Below are positions 6,501-9,495 of a DNA stretch of 10,522 nt, in pieces. The notes under the pieces were generated by a model. It was given only the letters and a program-made list of their open reading frames with translations. It was not told where the DNA came from and did no database searches. The number at the start of each line of letters is the position of its first letter. Position 1 is the stretch's first letter. The stretch is from positions 1 through 10,522 of the forward strand of contig JAPLMG010000021.1 in NCBI GenBank assembly GCA_026387165.1. The letters run 5' to 3'. The position numbers and the translations under genes were made by a program. Origin of the DNA: Candidatus Omnitrophota bacterium. Its GTDB lineage: Bacteria > Omnitrophota > Gorgyraeia > 2-01-FULL-45-10.

Positions 6501-8817
6501 GGCTTAAAACATGGAGTTTTTCCCAGTCGTGGTTATTATTATATTCCCATACCCCATGGGACGCTCCGAAGTCTATAACGAGAGAGTCGGGGCTTCCATC
6601 TCCATAATGGGTCGCGGAGACCGATTTCGAGCTTAAATTATGGAGCTGCTGCCATTCCGAGTTGTTGTAGTATATCCATATGCCGTATTGCGGGCCGAAG
6701 TCAATTATGGCGTCTGATTTACCGTTACCGTCAAGATCCGCTGTAACCATGGATTTCGCGCTGAGGCAATGGATCTGCTGCCATGAGCCATCATTACGGT
6801 ATATCCATATGCCGTATTGCGGGCCGAAGTCAAGTATGATATCTTTTTTACCATCGCCGTCAAGGTCACCTGTAACCATTAACTCAGGGCTTACATTGTG
6901 CAGCTGAGTCCACGTGCCGCTGTCGTGATATATCCAGATGCCGTATTCAGCGCCGAAATCGATCATGATGTCGTCCTTGCCATTACCGTCGAGATCACCT
7001 GTAACCATTGACTCAGGGCTTACATTGTGCAGCTCGGCCCATGTGCCGTTGTCGTGATATATCCAGATGCCGTATTTAGCGCCAAAATCGATAATGATAT
7101 CGGCCTTGCCATTACCGTCGAGATCAGCTGTCACTATTGACTCAGGGCTTACATTGTGCAGCTGAGTCCACGTACCGTTATCGTGGTATACCCATACGCC
7201 GTCCTTGGAACCGAAGTTAATTATGACGTCGGCCTTGCCGTTACCGTCTATATCCGCGGCCGCCATGGACATGGGATCCATATCGCTAAACTTTTGCCAC
7301 GTTGTATCGTTGTACTTTATCCATACTCCAAAAGGTTGGCCGAAATCGATTATGGTATCCGCCGTCGGATCATCGTCGAGATTTGCCAGGATAGTCTGGT
7401 TCTCGGGATACGTTCCGGAATATTCCTCGTATCTATTTATAGTTAGGCAGCCGGAGGATAAATCCCGCCGTTCTTTAATCTTGCCGTTCTCAACCATAAT
7501 GATACTGCCATCCGCGTATATTACGATTTTAATATTGCCCTGGTCATCGAGTAAAATTGTGTTGCTGCCCGCCACAAGGCTGTTTTTTCCGAAGTTAGCC
7601 ATAAGGGCCTGGAAGTCTTCCCAACCGTACTTTCCGCCGAAGTTTTGTTTAAGGTGAATGTAGTCGTATGCGTCTATAGCGCCGTTTAAGTTATAGTCTC
7701 CGGCTAAATACGGCCGATAGTAGTAGCCGGGATCATTATTGGAAAAGCCTATATGGTCGATCCTGTTATTTTCAAGGACAAAAGTTACGCCTTCGCCTGT
7801 AATTATCTTTTCAAGCCTGACTGCATAGGTAAGGGTATCCCCTTCGCCTGAGGGCGTACTATTATATATATAGGTAAGGCCGTCTGTATCGATAACACTG
7901 GACAGCATGCCGTTATCGTATGTTATTATCTTGCCTGTCTTGAGATTGACTTGTTTTAGCTTATTCCGGCTGTCATAAAGAGAGGCGCTTTCCTCCGGCT
8001 GCAGAGCGGTGAGATTGCCATATTCGTCTATTGAATAGTTGCCTTGTGCGTAGGCCTTAAGGAGAATCTCATCATTACCCTGCTCATCCTTCCTATATAT
8101 ATAGGTAAGGGCAGCGCCGTCAGCATATACAGCTGACTTAAGAAGCGGCGTATCAGGAGATTCATAATCATTATAGTAGAAGGTCGTTACACCCGGTGTG
8201 CCATCGGCATTGGGAGCGGGGGTAGTGACCTTCTTTAACTTTGCGCCCCTTATGAACTGTATCGTTCCATCCGAGTATTCTATGTCGGCCTCTGACAGAT
8301 CGCCGGTTTCGGAGAGCAGAAGATTGCGCAAGATAATAGGATTGCCTTTATCGTCTTTTGTCTCGATGGAATCTATCGAGCCGTCTTTATAATGGATAAT
8401 ATCTCCCGACTGTGTAGTTACTGAAAGAATAGCTCCATCCTGAGGAGATGAGGGGTCTGCTTCGGCGGAATTGCTCATAACTACTTTATCCGGCGCGGAT
8501 TGATTTATGCCGCCGGCGAGCGGCCCCTTCAGGTCAAGTGTTTCATCGGCCGGGGCTTGAGTATCGGCAGAAGTCATTAAATTTTGAGTATTTATGGTAT
8601 CTTCTATTGCCTGTTTTTGGGTGACGAGGTTTTCTGCGGCGGATTGCTGGTTTTGTAAATATGCAGGCGCGAAGGTCTGCGATTGATCCTTGTATTGCTG
8701 CTCCAACGCGGCGTTGATCAGATCGCCTGCCCATGCCACCTGATTCCATAAAAAAATCCCGGCCATTAGGGCCGAGATCACTTTGAAAACTATTTTGAAT
8801 TTATTCTCTAATTTCAT
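1..8817 (-). CDS. Giant secreted multidomain YD/Rhs-repeat exoprotein (3' end beyond window)
   Basis: An ATG at 8817-8815 opens a frame of 2939 codons with no stop before position 1, so the C-terminus is missing. The start has an AGGAGG 5 nt upstream and is followed by a clear signal peptide (charged MKLENKFK, hydrophobic core, AWA cleavage site). Residue ranges read from the translation are: signal peptide 1-30; YD-like strands 130-365; dockerin-like EF-hand 373-411; seven FG-GAP/VCBS repeats 475-777; YD repeats 782-1400; Gly-rich beta-helix 1409-1703; SWSxW domain 1722-1819; YD remnants 1860-1990; coiled coil 1998-2146; DUF4214-like 2148-2212; C39-like 2255-2415; hydrophobic region 2443-2567; LGxDP helical repeats 2570-2765; unassigned tail to 2939. 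YD proteins form beta-cage shells in Rhs and Tc toxins or act as surface adhesins. Whether this one carries an effector cannot be seen. It probably acts outside the inner membrane. No frameshift is apparent. Confidence 0.93.
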   Translation of the reverse strand, partial: MKLENKFKIVFKVISALMAGIFLWNQVAWAGDLINAALEQQYKDQSQTFAPAYLQNQQSAAENLVTQKQAIEDTINTQNLMTSADTQAPADETLDLKGPLAGGINQSAPDKVVMSNSAEADPSSPQDGAILSVTTQSGDIIHYKDGSIDSIETKDDKGNPIILRNLLLSETGDLSEADIEYSDGTIQFIRGAKLKKVTTPAPNADGTPGVTTFYYNDYESPDTPLLKSAVYADGAALTYIYRKDEQGNDEILLKAYAQGNYSIDEYGNLTALQPEESASLYDSRNKLKQVNLKTGKIITYDNGMLSSVIDTDGLTYIYNSTPSGEGDTLTYAVRLEKIITGEGVTFVLENNRIDHIGFSNNDPGYYYRPYLAGDYNLNGAIDAYDYIHLKQNFGGKYGWEDFQALMANFGKNSLVAGSNTILLDDQGNIKIVIYADGSIIMVENGKIKERRDLSSGCLTINRYEEYSGTYPENQTILANLDDDPTADTIIDFGQPFGVWIKYNDTTWQKFSDMDPMSMAAADIDGNGKADVIINFGSKDGVWVYHDNGTWTQLHNVSPESIVTADLDGNGKADIIIDFGAKYGIWIYHDNGTWAELHNVSPESMVTGDLDGNGKDDIMIDFGAEYGIWIYHDSGTWTQLHNVSPELMVTGDLDGDGKKDIILDFGPQYGIWIYRNDGSWQQIHCLSAKSMVTADLDGNGKSDAIIDFGPQYGIWIYYNNSEWQQLHNLSSKSVSATHYGDGSPDSLVIDFGASHGVWEYNNNHDWEKLHVLSPGSMVPQTDQSGNTVLYIYNDPNTSPDFDLSLTLPGGMFDPTGHLKPGYDFKDKPYFNTIKYDKNGILKSVTDPGGDVVSFKDGLVERILNGSNQDITAYIYDLTSSNNISRFTIERGGIKRIYDEYGNLSKISAYGVSTFFNNGAVSRVEKDDGTIIEDALFDSNNNIISAKITRPDGVVAIYSGGVLAETRQPDGSVFYYDASGTIIKLVNSKGVTYIYSTMEEMGQVYTIANAIDAGLIEDSEEIVCQKYNSDKRLLQAKRKNGDVLDYSYAFDLSGKIISTIVLDSKTKTTYDGNNNIVKTEVLPTADDPVSTISEYEYSRIRRVYKGGVLLYGYTYEFDPDGKEITVIEDVKTGDFKRYKDEMLISVTDYRNIITSYEYNSDKKISVSIVTYLGITVNKYTYTYEGDDTVIEDRDGTKRGYDKDNKLSSLEEGGKTYAYTYNKGSNGKEEAIQELIKVKDGNGAIAIYDKGVLKSIVKPDGSVLSDFVIIDDKVRSYSVLKDGIKYYIENSKVVKEVRQDSTIIKYSTNGLVTSFTDPVGKVTYYDYEYSEPDLASYILAKKDDLTYRYDKSGLLQQLIDIEGNNYFYNNSNQLIRVINAIGEDFLFSYTGNQCDISLSGQIKYNSLSDANDFSKDNVVWNSSNNLNVKLDRDYNFDFGDGSDGDLRVEAGQTIVIDGTKNYKSVYVAPGATLTVSPWNGSQGGETLIKCQGSVIIEGSIEANAKGFKGGYGSTDSWPCALGMQGGSYTGGQSYSNGNNYGGGGGIISYGYPVPGYYHGPAPYDYAGGAGGSYGTSGQNGYGTIYKNPQYSYAGSVYGDQFLSSFYKGSGGGAGCYQSPGGNGGGAIKIIASQINIKGSVSSNGGNGASGSGGGSGGAVWLIGDNININSVVSAMGGCGSSWDGLMRGGDGGYGRIRIDYGTFTGNMPTPTPYMSQIPYNSQGSLTSNPIAVTATEFSYIIANTETPAGTTVRFNTSTGASVNEADSSWSEWIEATKDTTGYKINSPVNKYIQYQVVFETTDVTQTPTILQTGDYAIKFDYSYNKTFDATAPPDDLIFKEHLKFTSPDLPISPQSAGLRPDFTQIIENPKNIESDILPDDAIVQTKSFKTDLLSQITMPDGTLVKYFNDKPVSVTGPDGTKLDNFDPNAFMPGKIDGTKTYKLSDVSLNISRDNKITYLIGGKMTSTYQKYDDGHVELIMDYTYDEEGSLVLVRLPYVRNSIDTEIAKARQKIAEERANYLRMIAEQQGLAYAQIRDQVQAIRDQINAQRPYLQSVLYQEVTKCRWVGWWIFGWWETYKETIELPEARSALNQLDEQDRQLNNEEANAYANLNSAVSAEDQKLIAEEADSLAKVSDQEREFHKQIIEEESTPVILEYYRSILGRDPNEAETRAWLATVDYNSKIDVNALKTALLNSDECRQQEAFVAGLKNHIKDTLYNYVSADEEGKGSLLQALGLSPQEVVSLSKKDADAILSFLDKQNIHFGRSAFVALETLLKADNITYNLEDVALKTILIDIFTGSLNSLSENNLLELSMYSLSKTASLYGLTLYNTKLTFDDLKGLSASLLQGAPEGGDEAISAPLNIIVHLKNNHYVVVTNISTDNKVTYVEHNRGQSGYTWTVSKDDFLKGWTGYAIVQGMSPNGAVPDAVASKVISVEQAKRIKGSCLEWIIGIILGIIAGIATTATAIISAISAIVAGISAIIGPIISGIATLISGVAQFMVGISAQLFSAIQFVGTSLLPNLGSFFSGVGSFISSGFGLGSVITSTGFNLSGIGLMLAKTVVTMALSITVSKGLEVLGLDPTISGLISAFVTGGVSGLFNSGFSALSFITGGLQGLAIQGVNKLAPRLGIDPMLTNVISMAAGAFIGAVGSNISSTTGQFNLEGFSASIGKEVLPNITNEFAYYGITKAGELLGVDPRISYLAGIGIRSSINPGIDQFGNPRSIWDSVTTGLLQGVTNIGINYATQELGLNPLLANIGFSAISTALNAGIQAFMPNGEKNVFKFMFDTYMDNALTFLGYGDSPWLQAAYISQILDFTDIVTQKGLAEALNIYGSSFFNAVAVNQIVKTGYTVGGYFKHMLETGQYRTVTVNGKTVKAVDTPTQSDGGYSTGFFDWLVGASEWDPLGLGVTSGNGDVSWYLGEIGKDGYAKMGFYDDTTMYN
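523..1491 (-). other. Hydrophobic Gly/Ile/Ala region followed by four helix-LGxDP-helix repeats (residues 2443-2765)
   Basis: Residues 2443-2567 are almost free of charge and rich in Ile, Ala, Gly and Ser (WIIGIILGIIAGIATTATAI, then several further stretches), long enough for multiple membrane-spanning or buried helices. They lead into four copies of a motif at residues 2575-2579 (LGLDP), 2626-2630 (LGIDP), 2691-2695 (LGVDP) and 2746-2750 (LGLNP), spaced 51, 65 and 55 residues. Each is preceded by a helix (for example GLQGLAIQGVNKLAPR, GLLQGVTNIGINYATQE) and followed by another (TNVISMAAGAFIGA, ANIGFSAISTALNAG). Such regions precede C-terminal effectors in some polymorphic toxins and may aid membrane translocation, but I do not recognise this repeat family. 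Confidence 0.6.
1573..2055 (-). other. Degenerate peptidase C39-like domain lacking the catalytic Cys (residues 2255-2415)
   Basis: The C-terminal half matches the C39 fold well: PLNIIVHLKNNHYVVVTNIS supplies the strand and the conserved His (H2369), and DDFLKGWTGYAIV matches the family's closing eF-x-x-W-t-G motif. The N-terminal element that normally reads C-G-x-x-A-L appears as HFGRSAFVALETLL, with Phe2261 in place of the nucleophile. The Asp usually found after the His strand is replaced in YVEHNRG. Proteolysis is therefore unlikely; inactive C39-like domains in transporters bind peptide substrates. An in-frame dispersed repeat encodes about 13 residues (LLQGAPEGGDEAI) just before PLNII. 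The domain could act as a peptide-binding or structural unit. Confidence 0.65.
1751..1792 (-). repeat. Structured dispersed repeat captured in the coding sequence
   Basis: On the minus strand the 42-nt segment reads GTTATTGCAAGGAGCCCCCG then AAGGGGGCGACGAAGCAATC plus TC. It matches a repeat I recall from intergenic regions of many bacterial genomes and assemblies (GTCATTGCGAGGAGCCCC, GAA, GGGGCGACGAAGCAATC), with about two substitutions and one extra base pair in the stem. Its palindromes are GCCCCC/GGGGGC at 1765-1770 and 1774-1779, ATTGC/GCAAT at 1754-1758 and 1785-1789, and GCTTCGT/ACGAAGC at 1757-1763 and 1791-1797. It keeps the giant frame open and adds LLQGAPEGGDEAI inside the C39-like domain. 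Confidence 0.72.
2182..2376 (-). other. DUF4214-like (phycobilisome-linker-like) domain (residues 2148-2212)
   Basis: The segment TPVILEYYRSILGRDPNEAE is followed by TRAWLATVD, then ALKTALLNSDECRQQEAFVA. The Y-R-x-I-L-G-R-x-P-x-x-A-E/G-x-x-x-W-L signature, about 20 residues to an S-x-E/D step and a terminal helix is characteristic of DUF4214. This small helical domain is common in very large secreted or S-layer-associated bacterial proteins. Its biochemical role is not established. Here it links the coiled coil to the C39-like domain. Confidence 0.68.
2380..2826 (-). other. Coiled coil with a Trp-rich hairpin (residues 1998-2146)
   Basis: A charged helical stretch (IAKARQKIAEERANYLRM, YAQIRDQVQAIRDQINAQR) runs into CRWVGWWIFGWWETYK. 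That segment holds five Trp in ten positions (2063, 2066, 2067, 2071, 2072). A second helix follows (EARSALNQLDEQDRQLNNEE, AEEADSLAKVSDQEREFHK). The arrangement reads as two antiparallel helices joined by an aromatic tip. The Gln/Glu/Arg-rich heptads and lack of Pro or Gly inside the helices support a coiled coil. The tip could insert into a membrane interface or pack against another domain; that is inference. Confidence 0.7.
3361..3654 (-). other. SWSxW / YIQYQ beta-sandwich domain (residues 1722-1819)
   Basis: After a PTPTP linker, a domain of about 100 residues shows GTTVRFNTSTG, then SSWSEWIEA, KINSPVNKYIQYQVVFET and TPTIL. The combination of an R/x-F-x-T-S-T start, SWSxW, and N/R-Y-[IL]-Q-Y-x-V-x-F before T-P is a pattern I associate with extracellular beta-sandwich domains that often follow glycine-rich beta-helix modules. 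No Pfam name is asserted. Its position directly after the beta-helix suggests the two travel as one cassette. Confidence 0.6.
3709..4593 (-). other. Gly/Tyr-rich beta-helix module (residues 1409-1703)
   Basis: It begins with short-strand rungs (LRVEAGQTIVIDGTKNYKSV, VYVAPGATLTVSP, SVIIEGSIEANAKG). A flexible Gly/Tyr/Ser-rich section follows (TGGQSYSNGNNYGGGGG, YGYPVPGYYHGPAPYDYAG). It closes with rungs AIKIIASQINIKGSVSSNGG, GGAVWLIGDNININSVVSAM and GGYGRIRIDYG. The pattern GGGAI/V-x-I/L...INIxGxVSxxGGxG is that of right-handed beta-helices with glycine-rich loops found in large bacterial surface proteins. Four cysteines lie in it (1487, 1516, 1612, 1675). It interrupts the YD array, and its 5' flank is unusually AT-rich, so it looks like an inserted module. 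Likely roles are adhesion or carbohydrate binding (inference). Confidence 0.75.
4618..6474 (-). other. Main YD/Rhs-repeat array (residues 782-1400)
   Basis: About 600 residues of degenerate YD repeats. Recognisable units include KYDKNGILKSVTDPGGDVV, IYDEYGNLSKISAYG, YYDASGTIIKLVNSKGVTY, TYDGNNNIVKTEV, YDKDNKLSSLEEGGKTYAY, IYDKGVLKSIVKPDGSV, KYSTNGLVTSFTDPVGKV and RYDKSGLLQQLIDIEGN. The turn motif [YF]-D-x-x-G/N and the TDPxG/xPDG turns recur roughly every 20 residues. This is the typical shell-forming portion of Rhs and teneurin-like proteins. The classic Rhs core end motif (DPxGL...) was not found here; a DPLGLG at residues 2901-2906 is discussed under the tail. The array is interrupted by the beta-helix module and continues weakly at residues 1860-1990. 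Confidence 0.8.
6487..7395 (-). repeat. Seven tandem 43-residue FG-GAP/VCBS repeats (predicted seven-bladed propeller)
   Basis: Seven copies recur with an exact 43-residue (129-bp) period. The Phe of the D/N-FG motif falls at residues 492, 535, 578, 621, 664, 707 and 750. The consensus is DLDGNGKxDIIIDFG, then xYGIWIY and WxxLHNVSPES. Copies 2-6 keep the full DxDGxGxxD calcium loop; copies 1 and 7 are degenerate. Copies 2-4 closely resemble one another in DNA and protein (HDNGTW/HDSGTW, LHNVSPE), and copies 5 and 6 form a second pair (FGPQYGIWIY, WQQ), suggesting recent unit duplication. Seven repeats of this family typically close into an integrin-alpha-type beta-propeller, used in TcB toxins and bacterial surface proteins for binding. 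The binding partner is unknown. Confidence 0.9.
7585..7701 (-). other. Dockerin-like single EF-hand segment (residues 373-411)
   Basis: The segment GDYNLNGAIDAYDYIHLKQ places D374, N376, N378, D382 and D385 at positions 1, 3, 5, 9 and 12 of a calcium loop, followed by an amphipathic helix ending in NFGG. That is the pattern of a type I dockerin repeat. The second half (YGWEDFQALMANFG) keeps the helix but has lost the calcium ligands, so only one metal site is expected. A calcium-stabilised linker just before the propeller fits better than a cellulosomal role, as no cohesin is visible. Confidence 0.65.
7723..8430 (-). other. First YD-repeat-like beta region (residues 130-365)
   Basis: This region has recurrent short beta-hairpin motifs of the YD/Rhs kind: HYKDGSIDSIETKDDKGNP, IDEYGNLTAL, LYDSRNKLKQVNLKTGKIITYD and DNGMLSSVIDTDGLTYIY. 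Aromatic-Asp-x-x-Gly turns alternate with short strands at the usual spacing of about 20 residues. YD repeats in TcB/TcC and Rhs proteins wind into a hollow beta shell. Here the copies are divergent, so automated profiles may find only some of them. The array stops at the dockerin-like segment and resumes after the propeller. Confidence 0.7.
8728..8817 (-). other. Sec signal peptide of the giant protein
   Basis: Residues 1-30 have a basic N-region (K2, K6, K8, K12), a hydrophobic stretch (VISALMAGIFLW) and an A-W-A cleavage motif at 28-30 followed by G-D. This predicts export by Sec and cleavage by signal peptidase I. There is no lipobox Cys, so a lipoprotein is unlikely. How the protein crosses an outer membrane is not visible; the missing C-terminus could hold that information. 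Confidence 0.88.
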
Positions 8818-8822
8818 GGCGC

Positions 8823-8828
8823 CCTCCT
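8823..8828 (-). promoter_or_regulatory. Shine-Dalgarno of the giant gene
   Basis: AGGAGG on the minus strand, 5 nt before the ATG at 8817. It fixes the start of the giant gene. Four of its bases (AGGA) also belong to the right arm, in the mRNA sense, of the inverted repeat at 8825-8849. Confidence 0.88.
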
Positions 8829-8849
8829 GTAATAGTGAGTGTTACAGGA
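8825..8849. promoter_or_regulatory. Perfect 8-bp inverted repeat over the start region (candidate operator or leader hairpin)
   Basis: TCCTGTAA (8825-8832) and TTACAGGA (8842-8849) are perfect complements separated by 9 bp. In DNA the repeat lies directly after the -10 box and covers the expected transcription start, a classic place for a repressor operator. In any longer transcript coming from upstream it could fold into a hairpin that covers part of the AGGAGG. A transcript starting at the local promoter would lack most of one arm. No regulator is known. Confidence 0.55.
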
Positions 8850-8878
8850 AGTATACCACACGTTTTCAGATTTGTCAA
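8850..8878 (-). promoter_or_regulatory. Sigma70-type promoter for the giant gene
   Basis: On the minus strand a perfect -35 box TTGACA (8878-8873) is followed after exactly 17 bp by TATACT (8855-8850), one base from the consensus -10. The expected transcription start is near 8843, giving a leader of about 26 nt that contains the Shine-Dalgarno sequence. It shows the giant gene can be transcribed independently of the HAMP and PDZ genes upstream. Confidence 0.82.
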
Positions 8879-8902
8879 ATTAAATTTGATGTTTTATCAA
8901 AT
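8870..8902. promoter_or_regulatory. Cluster of overlapping AT-rich palindromes around the -35 box
   Basis: Three palindromes overlap: ATTTG-T-CAAAT (8870-8880), CAAATT-A-AATTTG (8876-8888) and ATTTGAT-gtttt-ATCAAAT (8884-8902). The first two include or touch the -35 hexamer; the last covers the HAMP gene's stop codon. The last could also fold as a weak AU-rich hairpin at the 3' end of the HAMP mRNA, but it lacks a GC stem and a clean U-tract. Binding sites for a transcription factor are possible. Confidence 0.4.
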
Positions 8903-9493
8903 CTTATACTTCTCCACCTCCGATCTCAGGACGGAAACCTCTTCATTAAGTTTATCCAGCGCCTGATCCAACGCGGCGCGATTAACAGGTTCGGATGTCG
9001 CGAGCCTTCTTAAGCTCTCCATAGAGATGGATATGCTGCCGATCGCGGCCTTCTCTTTATTCACGGTTGCCTTTACGCTGTCGATCACCCTGTTTATCCC
9101 GCCGGCAAGAGAGATGAGCTCGTCATTCCTTCTTAAGGTCAAAGACATTGATAGGTCGCCGCCTGCCATCGATCCGAGGAATTTCTCGATCCTGTAGATA
9201 GGGCCGGCTATCTTATGCGAGGCGTATATTCCTATGACTACCGCCAAAGGCGCCACCAAAAGCATGCTCAGGAGTATCCTGAAATTCACCATATTCACTA
9301 TCGATATGAGGCGGCCCTGCGGATATACGTTGGCAAGTTTATCGCCCATCGTAAGCATCATGGTGTAGTATATGACATACGAACACGTTACGGCTGTCAA
9401 AGATACGAGCATCAATATCATTCCCACATACTTTAACTGAAACTTCTTCGCTATGAAGTACTGCGTTCTTCTATAAATAGCGGCCTGCCTCAT
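8897..9493 (-). CDS. Small two-helix HAMP-domain membrane protein
   Basis: The 198-residue product has a basic N-terminus (RQAAIYRRTQYFIAKKFQLK). A first membrane helix spans about residues 22-44, a periplasmic loop of only about 25 residues follows, and a second helix spans about 71-92. A HAMP linker covers 92-143, with P98, GDL at 112-114 and DEL at 124-126, and the protein ends in a coiled coil. There is no kinase, methyl-accepting, cyclase or other output domain, so it is a HAMP stub that may relay conformational change to a partner. The ATG at 9493 is preferred over a GTG at 9517: it has AGGAGG 9 nt upstream and starts 2 nt after the PDZ gene's stop, whereas the GTG start would overlap that gene and place the Shine-Dalgarno inside the coding region. 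It is probably translationally coupled to the PDZ gene. Its exact role is unknown. Confidence 0.88.
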   Translation of the reverse strand: MRQAAIYRRTQYFIAKKFQLKYVGMILMLVSLTAVTCSYVIYYTMMLTMGDKLANVYPQGRLISIVNMVNFRILLSMLLVAPLAVVIGIYASHKIAGPIYRIEKFLGSMAGGDLSMSLTLRRNDELISLAGGINRVIDSVKATVNKEKAAIGSISISMESLRRLATSEPVNRAALDQALDKLNEEVSVLRSEVEKYKI

Positions 9494-9495
9494 CG

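Noticed and set aside
6487..7395. CRISPR-like array from the regular DNA repeats
   Set aside because: The 129-bp units are contiguous, in frame and encode calcium-loop propeller blades; there are no spacers.
8884..8902. Rho-independent terminator after the HAMP gene
   Set aside because: The stem is 7 bp of almost only A-T pairs and the following bases are not a clean T-run, so termination would be weak; it is listed only as a palindrome.
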